DNA of 64,000 nt from Flavobacterium sp. 270 (GTDB lineage: Bacteria > Bacteroidota > Bacteroidia > Flavobacteriales > Flavobacteriaceae). Numbering within the stretch: position 1 is the stretch's first letter; each line of letters opens with the position of its first letter. Below the pieces are notes generated by a model that was not told where the DNA came from, did no database searches, and was given only the letters and a program-made list of their open reading frames with translations. The stretch spans positions 124,001-188,000 of the forward strand of contig NZ_SODM01000001.1 in the NCBI RefSeq assembly GCF_004368785.1, in the 5' to 3' direction. Both the position numbers and the translations under genes were made by a program. Shown here piece by piece: positions 34,182-43,520 of the stretch.

Positions 34182-35300
34182 TTAAACTATTGTCGATTGT
34201 CCGATAGTAACGTTATCATTATTAAAATAAAGTAAATCGTCTTTACTAAAAATGAAGTTAGAAACAAACTCCCCTACTTCATTTGTACCAAATTTTGAAT
34301 CTGGTTTTAAGTCAACCGTAACTACCTTGTGTTCAATTGCTTTTTTAACAGCCAGAAAAACTACATTCGCTTCTTTAGTTAATCCAAAATGCTCTAACAA
34401 CATTCCTGCAGCTAAAATCGAAGCAATCGGATTGGCAATATTTTTTCCTTTTGCCTGCGGATAAGATCCGTGAATTGGTTCAAACAATGCATTTTTCTCT
34501 CCTAAAGATGCTGATGGCAACAAACCAATAGATCCTGTAATTACGCTGGCTTCATCCGATAAAATATCTCCGAACAAATTCTCAGTCAAAATCACATCAA
34601 ATTGTTTTGGATTTAAAATCAATTGCATTGCTGCATTATCCACAAATAAAAAGTCTAACGCTACATCCTGATAATTTTCACTCACTTTCTGAACTACTTT
34701 TCTCCATAATCTAGACGTTTCCAAAACATTTGCTTTGTCTACAAGAGTTAACTTTTTACGACGATTTTGTGCCGATTTAAAAGCCAGATGTGCAATTCTT
34801 GTAATTTCTTCTTCTGAATATTCACATAAATCTGAAGCATGTGTTCCTTCTTCGTTTAATGTTTTAGTTCCAAAATAAGCTCCGCCCGTTAATTCTCTGA
34901 AAATTGTAAAATCTGCTCCTTCAATAATTTCTCTTTTTAATGGAGAAGAATCAATTAAAGCTTTGTAAGGTTTGATTGGACGAATATTGGCAAACAATCC
35001 TAATTCTTTTCGCAATTTTAATAAACCTTGCTCTGGACGAACTTTTGCATTAGGATTATTATCATATTTAGGATCTCCTATCGCGCCAAGCAAAACCGCG
35101 TCTGTATTCAGACAAAGATTTAAAGTTTGTTCCGGCAATGGACTTCCTGTTTTATCAATCGCAACAGCTCCCATGAGTGCGTCTTCAAAAACAAATTCAT
35201 GATTATAAACCTCCGCAATAGCGTACAATGCTTTTTTAGCTTGTAAAATAACCTCAGGTCCAATTCCATCTCCCGGTAATACTGCAATTTTCAAATTCAT
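34182..35300 (-). CDS. leuB: 3-isopropylmalate dehydrogenase
   Basis: This protein of 372 residues is the NAD-dependent beta-decarboxylating dehydrogenase of leucine synthesis. It begins KIAVLPGDGIGPEVILQAKKAL, with TGGAYFG and the NAD-binding region EPIHGSYPQAKGKNIANPIASILAAGMLLEHFG. It follows leuA after 53 bases on the same strand. The isopropylmalate isomerase genes leuC and leuD, expected in this neighbourhood, are not in the window. Confidence 0.96.
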   Translation of the reverse strand: MNLKIAVLPGDGIGPEVILQAKKALYAIAEVYNHEFVFEDALMGAVAIDKTGSPLPEQTLNLCLNTDAVLLGAIGDPKYDNNPNAKVRPEQGLLKLRKELGLFANIRPIKPYKALIDSSPLKREIIEGADFTIFRELTGGAYFGTKTLNEEGTHASDLCEYSEEEITRIAHLAFKSAQNRRKKLTLVDKANVLETSRLWRKVVQKVSENYQDVALDFLFVDNAAMQLILNPKQFDVILTENLFGDILSDEASVITGSIGLLPSASLGEKNALFEPIHGSYPQAKGKNIANPIASILAAGMLLEHFGLTKEANVVFLAVKKAIEHKVVTVDLKPDSKFGTNEVGEFVSNFIFSKDDLLYFNNDNVTIGQSTIV

Positions 35301-35353
35301 AACGTCTCGTTCTTTATGTATTTAAATCCTTATTGTTCCTAATTTTTGTTTAA

Positions 35354-36535
35354 TTAACTTCTAATTAAATCACCTTCAATTTTAGAAGCTTCAATAATTT
35401 GGTGAATATCTGCATCAACCACTTCTTTTTTGATATCTGCAAATTTCAAAAACTCAATATATACAATGTCTAATTGTACTTTTGTAAGTTCGTAACCCAC
35501 TTTTTTAGCACGGTAAGCCAATGCTGCTCTTCCGCTTCTTGCTGTTAATATGATTGACGATTCATTTACACCCACATCAAGCGGATCCATGATTTCGTAA
35601 GTTGCTCTGTTTTTGATAACGCCATCCTGGTGAATTCCAGAACTATGAGCAAATGCATTTGCACCAACAATTGCTTTGTTTGGCTGCACGATCATTCCCA
35701 TACTTTCAGAAACCAAACGGCTCATTTCGTTTAATTCTCTTGTATTGATATTAGTATCAAGATTTAAGTAAGGATGTTGTTTAAAGATCATTACCACTTC
35801 TTCAAGCGCTGTATTTCCAGCTCTTTCGCCAATACCATTAATAGTACATTCTATTTGTCTCGCTCCGTTTATAGCACCCGAAATTGAGTTTGCAGTTGCC
35901 ATTCCTAAATCATTATGACAGTGACATGAAAGGATTACGTTTTCGATTCCTTTTACGTTTTCTTTTAAGTATTTAATTTTTGCACCATATTCTTCTGGCA
36001 AACAGTAGCCTGTAGTATCTGGAATATTAAGTACCGTTGCACCAGATTTAATAACCTCTTCGCAAACTCTAGCCAAGAAAGCATTATCTGTTCTACCAGC
36101 ATCTTCTGCGTAAAACTCAACATCTTCTACATACGATTTTGCGTGAGCTACTGCAAATTTTGCTCTTGCAATAATATCTTCTGGTGTAGTTTGTAATTTA
36201 TGGAGGATATGAGATTCTGAGGTTCCGATTCCGGTATGGATTCTAGGTTTTTTAGCATGCTTTAACGCAGCTGCCGCAACATCAATGTCGTTTTTTACGG
36301 CTCTTGTCAATCCGCAGACGGTTGCATTTTCTACAATTTTACAAATCTCAGAGACTGATAAAAAATCGCCCGGACTAGACACAGGAAAACCTGCTTCGAT
36401 AATGTCAACTCCCATTTTGTCTAGTCGTTCTGCGATAACTAATTTTTGCTTAGTATCTAACTTACATCCTGGAACTTGTTCACCATCGCGCAAAGTGGTG
36501 TCAAAAATTTGAACTTTCTCTCTATTCATATTCAT
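35354..36535 (-). CDS. leuA: 2-isopropylmalate synthase, short form
   Basis: This protein of 393 residues has a DRE-TIM metallolyase barrel with [30 protein letters not shown] and [14 protein letters not shown]. It condenses 2-oxoisovalerate with acetyl-CoA to start leucine synthesis. It ends soon after the first dimerisation helices ([20 protein letters not shown]), so the C-terminal LeuA regulatory domain of the usual 500-residue form is missing, and with it the known leucine-binding site. Citramalate or homocitrate synthase activity is possible, but the neighbouring leuB argues for leucine synthesis. An imperfect palindrome lies upstream. Confidence 0.9.
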   Translation of the reverse strand: MNMNREKVQIFDTTLRDGEQVPGCKLDTKQKLVIAERLDKMGVDIIEAGFPVSSPGDFLSVSEICKIVENATVCGLTRAVKNDIDVAAAALKHAKKPRIHTGIGTSESHILHKLQTTPEDIIARAKFAVAHAKSYVEDVEFYAEDAGRTDNAFLARVCEEVIKSGATVLNIPDTTGYCLPEEYGAKIKYLKENVKGIENVILSCHCHNDLGMATANSISGAINGARQIECTINGIGERAGNTALEEVVMIFKQHPYLNLDTNINTRELNEMSRLVSESMGMIVQPNKAIVGANAFAHSSGIHQDGVIKNRATYEIMDPLDVGVNESSIILTARSGRAALAYRAKKVGYELTKVQLDIVYIEFLKFADIKKEVVDADIHQIIEASKIEGDLIRS

Positions 36536-36564
36536 TTATTTAATGTAATTTCACATCTTGATAA

Positions 36565-36619
36565 CAAATATATATTGTAGTTCTACAGTATGAAATTCAT
36601 TTTAATGAAATTATACTGT
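36565..36619 (-). promoter_or_regulatory. Promoter element and palindromic operator candidate for leuAB
   Basis: TATATTTG on the minus strand (36565-36572) matches TAnnTTTG. Just upstream an imperfect palindrome runs from 36585 to 36619, with outer arms ACAGTAT and ATACTGT and inner GAAATT/AATTTC halves, in the position where a regulator would cover the -33 region. The leuA start is 30 bases downstream. Confidence 0.45.
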
Positions 36620-36684
36620 TCATAAAACAATTTTAACGCTATTAAATTACTAAAAACCAATAAGTTACATTATTATATTTTACA

Positions 36685-38229
36685 ATGGCTAACCATCAAA
36701 AAGATTTCTTATTTGTTCTGATCAAATCGCTTACAAAATCTGAAAAAAGGCAGTTTAAAATTTTTGCAAGCCGCTTAGAAACGAGTTCTAACACAAAATT
36801 TATCGAATTGTTTAATATTCTCGATAAATCCGAAAACTATGATGAAAAGCTTATTCTTAAAAGCGGCGTAATACAAAAAGTTCAGCTATCTAATTTAAAA
36901 TCATATTTATACAAGCAAATATTAGTCAGCATTAGGTTGAATATTCCGAGCCAGAATATTCGTTATCAATTGCGCGAACAAATGGATTTTGCTGTTATTC
37001 TTTATAATAAAGGATTGTACAAACAGAGTTTAAAGATTTTAGACAAGACCAAACAACAAGCGCTGGAAAATGATGAAAAATATATGGCGTATGAGATTGT
37101 TGAGTTCGAAAAACTTATAGAATCGCAATATATTACACGAAGTATTCAGGGCCGCGCAGACGAATTGGTTGTTCAGGCCAAAGAATTAAATTACAGAAAT
37201 ACCATTTCGAGCAAATTATCTAATTTATCGCTGCAGTTGTACGGAATCATGCTGAAAACCGGTTACGTAAAAAGTGATGAAGAATATAAATATATAGACG
37301 ATTATTTTAACCGTCATGTTGCCAAATTAGACGAAAGCAAATTTGGTTTCCGCGAAAAATATTGGTTTTACAATGCCAGTCTTTGGCGTAGTTTTCTGGT
37401 TCAGGACTTTTTGGCCAGTTATAAATTTGCGTACAAATGGGTAACGCTTTTTTATGATAATCCAAGCATGATTTATCTAAATCCGGTATTCTTTCTTAAA
37501 GGAAATCATTACTTTTTAGAATCGCTTTATATGTTAAAGTATAAATCTAATTTCAAAAAATACCTGACTCTTTTAGAAGAAACGATTGCAGATCCAAAAT
37601 TTCCCGTCAATGATAACATTGCATCGCTATCATTTCTATACGTTTATAATAACAAACTGAATTTACACATTCTGGAAGGTACTTTTGCTGAAAGCGAATA
37701 TCTTATTCCGGAAATTTTAAATAAATTGAAAGTTCACAGCGAGCATCTTGATGAACACCACGAAATGTTGTTCTTTTATAAAATTGCTTCTATTTATTTC
37801 GGAACCGAAAAATACAATGAATGTATTTTTTATTTAGATAAAATCATCAACAACAAGAACTTAACGATGCGCGAAGATTTAATGTGTTTTGCAAGACTTT
37901 TATCGTTGATTGCACATTATGAATTAGGAAAAGATTATTACTTAGAAAATCACCTTAAAAACACGTATAAGTTTTTATTGAAAATGAATGACTTACACGA
38001 AGTCCAAAAGGAAATTATTAAATTCCTGAAAAACCTGAATAACTTTTATCCTGCTGATATCAAAAAAGAATTCATTAAAATGCGCCTTCGTTTTATTGAA
38101 TTAGAAAAGAACACTTACGAGAAAAGAGCTTTCCTTTATTTAGATATTATTTCGTGGCTTGAAAGTAAAATCGAAAACCGCAAAATTGCTGATATTATAA
38201 GAGAAAAAGCAAAATTGAATAGTCGATAA
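36685..38229 (+). CDS. Large helical (TPR-like) protein of unknown function
   Basis: This protein of 514 residues has no signal peptide or membrane segment. It is almost entirely helical, with pairs of aromatic-rich helices (AVILYNKGLYKQSLKILDKTK, YNECIFYLDKIINNK) that resemble tetratricopeptide repeats, without a perfect consensus. The N-terminus is basic (LIKSLTKSEKRQFKIFASRL). It probably serves as a protein-protein scaffold in the cytoplasm. I do not recognise a named family. It is divergent from leuA and followed by a terminator. Confidence 0.75.
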   Translation: MANHQKDFLFVLIKSLTKSEKRQFKIFASRLETSSNTKFIELFNILDKSENYDEKLILKSGVIQKVQLSNLKSYLYKQILVSIRLNIPSQNIRYQLREQMDFAVILYNKGLYKQSLKILDKTKQQALENDEKYMAYEIVEFEKLIESQYITRSIQGRADELVVQAKELNYRNTISSKLSNLSLQLYGIMLKTGYVKSDEEYKYIDDYFNRHVAKLDESKFGFREKYWFYNASLWRSFLVQDFLASYKFAYKWVTLFYDNPSMIYLNPVFFLKGNHYFLESLYMLKYKSNFKKYLTLLEETIADPKFPVNDNIASLSFLYVYNNKLNLHILEGTFAESEYLIPEILNKLKVHSEHLDEHHEMLFFYKIASIYFGTEKYNECIFYLDKIINNKNLTMREDLMCFARLLSLIAHYELGKDYYLENHLKNTYKFLLKMNDLHEVQKEIIKFLKNLNNFYPADIKKEFIKMRLRFIELEKNTYEKRAFLYLDIISWLESKIENRKIADIIREKAKLNSR

Positions 38230-38231
38230 GT

Positions 38232-38413
38232 TTTAAATTTCAATTTTTTAAAATTTCAAATTCCAATCTATAAAAAACCCGACAAGTTTTAAAAACCTGT
38301 CGGGTTTGTGTTTTTTTGGTCATTTCGACCGAAATGACAAACTCTGAGAATAAAAAAATTCCAAATCCCAACAAAATTGGAATTTGGAATTTTTTAAAAT
38401 ATTGGAATTTTAT
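38232..38413. repeat. GGAATTT-type inverted repeat around a terminator
   Basis: AAATTTCAA...AAATTTCAAATTCCAA units (38235-38265) face AATTGGAATTTGGAATTTT and ATTGGAATTTTA units (38376-38413). A terminator and a 20-bp GTCATTTCG/CGAAATGAC palindrome (38319-38338) lie between them. Elements from two repeat families are nested in a single gap. Confidence 0.75.
38275..38307. terminator. Intrinsic terminator between convergent genes
   Basis: AAACCCGACA (38275-38284) pairs with TGTCGGGTTT (38298-38307), with inner GTTTT/AAAAC pairing and a T run shortly after. Confidence 0.9.
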
Positions 38414-38419
38414 AAACTC

Positions 38420-40075
38420 CTACTCTATAATATTAGAAGTCGTAACATAGAAGTTTTTGTCAACTTCTAAAGTTCTGTTTTCATTAGTTGTTTTTTCAGA
38501 CTGCCATTCCGTAGTAGGTTTTAACCAAGTTTCAACACCATTTATTTTAACTTTAACCGGCATATCAAATTTAGTAACACAATTTGTCCAGTGATATCCT
38601 AAAGTTCCATTTTTAAACATATATTCAAAAACCGGAATCTGAGTTGTAGTCAAATATTGTGCGTAAACTCTATTAAAATTAACTCCAGATTGTTCGTTAA
38701 TATAATCTTCAATTTGTTTAGAAGTAACCGTTTGATGGTAAAACGTTTTATTTAAACCGCGTAAAATCGATTTCCATTTTGCATCATCATTTACAATCTG
38801 ACGAATTGTGTGCAGCATGTTTGCTCCTTTTGGATACATATCTCCTGATCCTTCATTATTTACATCATAATGGCCGATAATTGGTTTATCATTCTGAATC
38901 CCTTTTCTACATCCAATAACATATTCAGCACCAGCTTCTTTTCCATAATAATATTCCAAAAACAAACTCTCAGAATAATTGGTAAAACTCTCGTGAATCC
39001 ACATATCTGCAATATCCTTATACGTAATATTGTTTGCAAACCATTCGTGCCCAGATTCGTGAATAATGATAAAATCAAATTTCAAACCCCAGCCTGTTCC
39101 GCTTAAATCACGTCCTAAATATCCTTTTTTATATTGATTTCCGTAAGTCACAGAACTTTGATGTTCCATTCCTAGATAAGGCACTTCTACTAATTTGTAA
39201 CTGTCTTCGTAAAACGGATAAGGTCCAAACCATTCTTCAAAAGCTTTCAGCATTTTTGGAGCATCTTTAAAATGTTCTTTTGCCAAAGCCAAATTATCTT
39301 TCAAAACGTAATAATTACAATCTAAATCTCCTTTTTCACCTTTAAATACTTCAGAGAAATTCGCATAATCTCCGATATTAATGTTTACACCATAATTGTT
39401 AATTGGGTTTGCAACATACCAATTAAACGTTTTGGTTCCGTCTTTCTCTTTTTTAACGCTTTTTAATCTTCCGTTAGAAACTTCGGTCAAATCCCCGGGA
39501 ACATTTACAGTGATCAGCATGTTTTCAACTTCATCGTACATGTGATCTTTGCAAGGCCACCAAACGCTCGCCCCTAAACCCTGACAAGAAGTAGCAATAA
39601 AATCTTTTCCGTTTTTATCTTTACTCCAGGAGAATCCGCCATCCCAGGGTGCTCTCACGGCTTCTTTAGGTTTACCTCCAAATGAAATTATAATTTCTTT
39701 ATTATCACCAACTTTTTGTTTTTCATTTAAAGTAATAAAGAAAGCATTTCCGTCTCTTTCAAACTTCAAATCTTTACCATTTTGAGTGACTTTAGTAATA
39801 TTCATAGGTTCCTGCAGATCAATCTGCATTTTATTACTTTCTGTCAGAACAGAATAACGAACCGTATTTGATCCCGTTATCGTTTTTTCTTTTGGATTTA
39901 CTTTTACATCAAGGTGATAATATTTTAAATCCCACCAAACTCTTTCTTTTGTAATGCTGCCACGCAAAGAATCCTGATGTGTAAAGACTGTTTCTGATTT
40001 GTTTAAAAGTCCCTGCGCATTTGCAGTAAAGCCAACTAAAAAGGCAATTAAAACGCCGCCGAAGTATTTTTTCAT
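38420..40075 (-). CDS. M1-family zinc metallopeptidase, secreted
   Basis: This protein of 551 residues has a signal peptide, MKKYFGGVLIAFLVGFTANAQ. The body is the M1 aminopeptidase layout: an N-terminal beta domain, then the gluzincin site HESGHEWFANN with the third ligand Glu further on in HESFTNYSESLF. The substrate-binding GAMEN loop is represented by YLGMEHQSS. It should act in the periplasm or outside the cell, trimming peptides. A TACATTTG promoter element (40126-40133) lies upstream, divergent from the CBM9-like gene. Confidence 0.9.
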   Translation of the reverse strand: MKKYFGGVLIAFLVGFTANAQGLLNKSETVFTHQDSLRGSITKERVWWDLKYYHLDVKVNPKEKTITGSNTVRYSVLTESNKMQIDLQEPMNITKVTQNGKDLKFERDGNAFFITLNEKQKVGDNKEIIISFGGKPKEAVRAPWDGGFSWSKDKNGKDFIATSCQGLGASVWWPCKDHMYDEVENMLITVNVPGDLTEVSNGRLKSVKKEKDGTKTFNWYVANPINNYGVNINIGDYANFSEVFKGEKGDLDCNYYVLKDNLALAKEHFKDAPKMLKAFEEWFGPYPFYEDSYKLVEVPYLGMEHQSSVTYGNQYKKGYLGRDLSGTGWGLKFDFIIIHESGHEWFANNITYKDIADMWIHESFTNYSESLFLEYYYGKEAGAEYVIGCRKGIQNDKPIIGHYDVNNEGSGDMYPKGANMLHTIRQIVNDDAKWKSILRGLNKTFYHQTVTSKQIEDYINEQSGVNFNRVYAQYLTTTQIPVFEYMFKNGTLGYHWTNCVTKFDMPVKVKINGVETWLKPTTEWQSEKTTNENRTLEVDKNFYVTTSNIIE

Positions 40076-40125
40076 TATTTAATAATTTGAAATAAATAGT
40101 GTATTTATACGAACTGAATCTATAA

Positions 40126-40222
40126 CAAATGTAAACATTCGAATCAAATTTTTAATAATTTTATAAATTCTATTAAAAAGATTTAGTGTTAAAATTGAAT
40201 ATTCTTCTCTATTTTAGCTTTT
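40126..40222. promoter_or_regulatory. Divergent promoter region of the M1 peptidase and CBM9-like genes
   Basis: TACATTTG on the minus strand (40126-40133) serves the peptidase gene. On the plus strand TTG (40195-40197) and TAGCTTTT (40215-40222, one mismatch at the last base) are 17 bases apart and serve the CBM9-like gene at 40242. Confidence 0.5.
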
Positions 40223-40241
40223 TAAAAACATTCGTCTTTTT

Positions 40242-40940
40242 ATGAAATTCAGTTCTCTTCTATATACCTTATTTTTAGCAGTTTCTATTACAGGTTATTC
40301 TCAATCCATTCCGATTTATAAAACAAATGAAAATATTATAATTGATGGCGATTTATCTGATTGGAAAACACCATTTTTAGGTCCTTTTGTAATACATAAT
40401 TCTGGAGAAAAAGCCACACAAAACACCTTTGTTTCACTTTCGTGGAATGACAAAAACCTATATATCGCTTATCGCTCTGAAGATTCAAAAATTATTGGAT
40501 CACAGCAAAAGAAAGATTCACCAATTTTCAACACAGACGATTTGGTAGAAATTTTTCTGGATCCCGACGGAAATGGACTGAATTATGCAGAAATTGGAGT
40601 AAATGCTTTTTCTACAAATTATGATATGCTGATTGAGTGTATTTCGCCAGTTTGTGGCGGCTGGAAAACCTCTAAAACATTTACTATTTTAGGAATGGAA
40701 ACAATAAGTAAAATAACTCCAGAAGGTTTTTGCACCGAAATAAAAATCCCGTTTGCAAGTTTAGAAAGCATAAAAAATGACAATTTCATCAAACCAAAAA
40801 CTGGAACAAAATGGAAAGGAAATACTTTTAGAATTGATTACGGTAACACAACCGAATATCTTGCATTACAACCTTATAAAAGCAAAAAATATGGTTTTCA
40901 TCAACCAGAAGAGTTTGCTGTTTTTGAGTTTTTAGAATAG
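40242..40940 (+). CDS. CBM9-like secreted carbohydrate-binding protein
   Basis: This protein of 232 residues has a signal peptide, MKFSSLLYTLFLAVSITGYSQ. The mature part matches the family 9-like carbohydrate-binding fold: IIIDGDLSDWKTP at the start, LYIAYRSEDSKI, then DDLVEIFLDPDGNGLNYAEIGVNAFSTNYD and a C-terminal FRIDYG. Without a catalytic domain it may bind a polysaccharide or glycan at the cell surface or in the periplasm. It is alone, and the nested repeat at 40944 follows. Confidence 0.85.
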   Translation: MKFSSLLYTLFLAVSITGYSQSIPIYKTNENIIIDGDLSDWKTPFLGPFVIHNSGEKATQNTFVSLSWNDKNLYIAYRSEDSKIIGSQQKKDSPIFNTDDLVEIFLDPDGNGLNYAEIGVNAFSTNYDMLIECISPVCGGWKTSKTFTILGMETISKITPEGFCTEIKIPFASLESIKNDNFIKPKTGTKWKGNTFRIDYGNTTEYLALQPYKSKKYGFHQPEEFAVFEFLE

Positions 40941-40943
40941 TTT

Positions 40944-41094
40944 GAGGTTTCGGGTTTCAAGTTTCAAGTTCTTTGTGTGGGCTTCGACTTCGCTCAGCCA
41001 GACAAAAATGACTATCATCCTGAGCGAAGTCGAAGGATAACCTCATTTCAAACTTGAAACTTGAAACTTGAAACTTGAAACTTGAAACAAAAAA
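40944..41094. repeat. Nested inverted repeat, shorter copy
   Basis: About four GGTTTCA-like units face seven TTGAAAC units (41051-41092). The central palindrome pairs 40983-41003 (TTCGACTTCGCTCAGC...) with 41014-41034. The order, the ATAAC/GCTCATTTCAAAC junction and the central core match 13085-13394, but the heptamer counts differ (about 4/7 against 19/14). Confidence 0.9.
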
Positions 41095-41096
41095 CC

Positions 41097-41696
41097 TTAC
41101 TTCTGACGTTTCTTCAAAACATCAACAACATCATTCAGTTTAAAACCTTTTGCTTCTAATAAAATCAAATAGTGAAAAAGCAAATCAGCGCTTTCGCTAA
41201 GGAACAAATCGTCATTATCATCTTTTGCTTCAATAACTACTTCTACAGCTTCTTCACCTACTTTTTGCGCAATTTTATTAATTCCTTTTGCAAATAAAGA
41301 TGCTACATAACTTTGCTCAGAATCTGCATTGTCTCTGCGGGTTTTAATCGTATTTCCTAAAGTAGACAGAAAACCATAACTTTCTTTGTTTTCTTCCTGC
41401 CAGCAGGTGTCAGCGCCTGTGTGACAAGTTGGCCCAGACGGTCTTGCCTGAATTAAAAAAGTATCGCCGTCACAGTCGTTTTTAATATCAATTAAATTCA
41501 AAAAATGACCGCTTTCCTCGCCTTTTGTCCAAAGCCTTTGTTTTGAACGGCTGAAAAAAGTTACTTTTTGAGTTTCTAATGTTTTTTGAAGCGCTTCTTC
41601 GTTCATATATCCCAACATCAGAACGTTTTTAGTTTCTGAATCCTGAATTATCGCCGGAATTAATCCGTGTGCGCTTTTTGTAAAATCTGCAGTCAT
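41097..41696 (-). CDS. hisIE: Bifunctional phosphoribosyl-AMP cyclohydrolase / phosphoribosyl-ATP pyrophosphohydrolase
   Basis: This protein of 199 residues fuses the HisI cyclohydrolase (residues about 1-110, with MLGYMNEEALQKT, the zinc site DCDGDTFLIQARPSGPTCHTG...C) to the HisE pyrophosphatase (from about 112, SYVASLFAKGINKIAQKVGEEAVEVVIEAK). Together they carry out steps 2 and 3 of histidine synthesis. It is the last gene of the his operon, and the nested repeat at 40944 lies just beyond. Confidence 0.97.
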   Translation of the reverse strand: MTADFTKSAHGLIPAIIQDSETKNVLMLGYMNEEALQKTLETQKVTFFSRSKQRLWTKGEESGHFLNLIDIKNDCDGDTFLIQARPSGPTCHTGADTCWQEENKESYGFLSTLGNTIKTRRDNADSEQSYVASLFAKGINKIAQKVGEEAVEVVIEAKDDNDDLFLSESADLLFHYLILLEAKGFKLNDVVDVLKKRQK

Positions 41697-41829
41697 TGTA
41701 TATTTTAGATTTTAGAGTTCAGATATTAGAGTTCTGAAATCTTGTTATTTTTTATTTTAGATTCGAAAATTGTTATTTTGATTGAAATTGACTTTTGATA
41801 TTGGAATTTGGAATTTAAAAAATTGAAAA
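41697..41829. repeat. Mixed AT-rich repeat spacer between hisF and hisIE
   Basis: A TTTTAGATTTTAGAG-type segment (41701-41732) with an ATTTTAGATTC partner is followed by a GATATTG unit (41786-41793) and GGAATTTGGAATTT units (41796-41812). Fragments of three spacer families lie side by side. Confidence 0.6.
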
Positions 41830-42585
41830 TTAAATCCTTACTTCAATATCGTTATTCTTAAGTTCTTGTTTCAACGCTTTGATTTCAATTTCTTTAAAGT
41901 GAAAAACGCTTGCTGCCAAAGCCGCATCCGCTTTTCCTTCTTTAAACGAATCTACGAAATGTTGTATATTTCCCGCGCCGCCAGAAGCAATTATCGGAAT
42001 ATTGATTAAAGTTGATAATTTAGCCAAAGCTTCGTTTGCGAATCCGTTTTTAGTTCCGTCGTTGTCCATTGACGTGAAAAGAATTTCTCCCGCGCCGCGT
42101 TCTGCAACTTCTACAGCCCAATCGAAAAGATTTAATTCAGTTGGAACTTTTCCACCAACCAAATGTACAATCCATTGTCCGTCAATTTGTTTCGCATCAA
42201 TTGCTACGACAACACATTGACTTCCGAATTTCTGCGCCAAATCATTGATTAACTGTGGATTTTTTACTGCTGATGAATTAATAGAAACTTTGTCTGCGCC
42301 ATTATTTAAAAGGATTTCAACATCTTCTACAGACGAAATCCCACCGCCAACCGTAAACGGAATATTGATTTTTTCCGCAACACTTCGCACCATATTTACC
42401 AGCGTTTTTCTGCGTTCTTCCGTTGCCGAAATATCCAGAAAAACCAATTCGTCTGCACCCTCAGCCGAATATATTGCCGCCAATTCCACAGGATCTCCCG
42501 CATCACGTAAATCTACAAAATTTACGCCTTTTACAGTTCTTCCGTTTTTTATATCTAAACAAGGTATGATTCTTTTTGCTAACAT
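41830..42585 (-). CDS. hisF: Imidazole glycerol phosphate synthase, cyclase subunit
   Basis: This protein of 251 residues is a (beta/alpha)8 barrel with [23 protein letters not shown], the catalytic Asp in PCLDIK, and VSINSSAV. It couples ammonia from HisH to PRFAR to form imidazole glycerol phosphate. HisH is encoded upstream in the same operon. The spacer between it and hisA is the AGATAATT inverted repeat. Confidence 0.97.
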   Translation of the reverse strand: MLAKRIIPCLDIKNGRTVKGVNFVDLRDAGDPVELAAIYSAEGADELVFLDISATEERRKTLVNMVRSVAEKINIPFTVGGGISSVEDVEILLNNGADKVSINSSAVKNPQLINDLAQKFGSQCVVVAIDAKQIDGQWIVHLVGGKVPTELNLFDWAVEVAERGAGEILFTSMDNDGTKNGFANEALAKLSTLINIPIIASGGAGNIQHFVDSFKEGKADAALAASVFHFKEIEIKALKQELKNNDIEVRI

Positions 42586-42596
42586 CTTTTTAATGT

Positions 42597-42682
42597 GTTA
42601 ATTGAGATAATTAGTTAATTAGATAATTTTCTGCATTTGCTAAATAATTATCTAATTTTCCAATTGACAAATTATCTAATTA
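42597..42682. repeat. AATTAGATAATT inverted repeat between hisA and hisF
   Basis: TTAATTGAGATAATTAGTTA and ATTAGATAATTT units (42598-42631) face AAATAATTATCTAATTTT, CCAATTGACA and AAATTATCTAATT units (42641-42682). This is a spacer hairpin of 7-8 bp units with a base composition different from its neighbours. Confidence 0.75.
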
Positions 42683-43394
42683 TAAAGTTTTCTAGTTGTT
42701 TTAGGGAAATTCTTCCTTCGTAAATTGCTTTTCCTATAATTGTTCCTTCACAACCTAATTCCGCTAATTTTGGTAATTCATCGAAAATTGAAATTCCACC
42801 CGAAGCAATAAGTTTTATGCCGCCCGCTTCCGCTAAAATCTTCGCATACAAATCAAAACTTGGACCTTCTAACATTCCATCTTTGGCAATATCAGTACAG
42901 ATAACATATTGAATTCCTTTACTTTGATAATCCTGAATAAACGGAACTAAATCTTCATTTGAATCTTCTAACCAGCCTGAAACAGCCACTTTTTCATCTT
43001 TCGCGTCAGCGCCTAAAATAATTTTATCTGAACCGTATTCTGAAATCCATTTCTGGAAAATTTCTCTGTTTTTTACCGCAATACTACCGCCAGTTATTTG
43101 ATTTGCACCGCTTTCAAAAGCAATTTTTAAATCAGAATCTGCTTTTAAGCCTCCGCCGAAATCAATTTTTAAACTCGTTTGCGTCGCAATTTGTTCTAAG
43201 ATCTTATAATTGACAATTTTACTCGATTTTGCACCGTCTAAATCTACTAAATGTAAATATTCAATTCCGTGCGCTTCAAAAGATTTTGCCACTTCAAGCG
43301 GATTTTCGTTGTAAATTATTTTAGTATCGTAATCTCCTTTTGATAAACGAACGCATTTTCCGTCAATGATATCTATGGCTGGTATTATTCTCAT
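42672..43394 (-). CDS. hisA: Phosphoribosylformimino-AICAR-ribotide isomerase
   Basis: This protein of 240 residues is a barrel homologous to HisF, opening [22 protein letters not shown] with the catalytic Asp in AIDIIDG, and [33 protein letters not shown]. It catalyses the Amadori isomerisation that makes PRFAR for HisFH. It is encoded between hisH and hisF. Confidence 0.97.
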   Translation of the reverse strand: MRIIPAIDIIDGKCVRLSKGDYDTKIIYNENPLEVAKSFEAHGIEYLHLVDLDGAKSSKIVNYKILEQIATQTSLKIDFGGGLKADSDLKIAFESGANQITGGSIAVKNREIFQKWISEYGSDKIILGADAKDEKVAVSGWLEDSNEDLVPFIQDYQSKGIQYVICTDIAKDGMLEGPSFDLYAKILAEAGGIKLIASGGISIFDELPKLAELGCEGTIIGKAIYEGRISLKQLENFIIR

Positions 43395-43404
43395 GTTTTT
43401 TATT

Positions 43405-43520
43405 TTAGATTTTAGAGTTAAGATTTTAGATTTCTTGTAACTTTAAAATTGATATTTTGATTGTAATTGATTTTTGATATTGAATTGGAATTTGGAATTT
43501 AAAAATTTGGAATTTTTAAA
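43405..43520. repeat. Repeat spacer between hisH and hisA
   Basis: TTTTAGATTTTAGAG units (43402-43430), GATATTTTGATTGTAATTGATTTTTGATATTG (about 43445-43476 in short units) and GGAATTTGGAATTT units (43484-43516) follow each other. The last units overlap the 3' end of hisH. Confidence 0.6.

Noticed and set aside
36536..36684. A leucine-rich leader peptide before leuA
   Set aside because: The short frames there (MNSIISLK, MNFIL) are not leucine-rich, and no terminator lies between the promoter and leuA.
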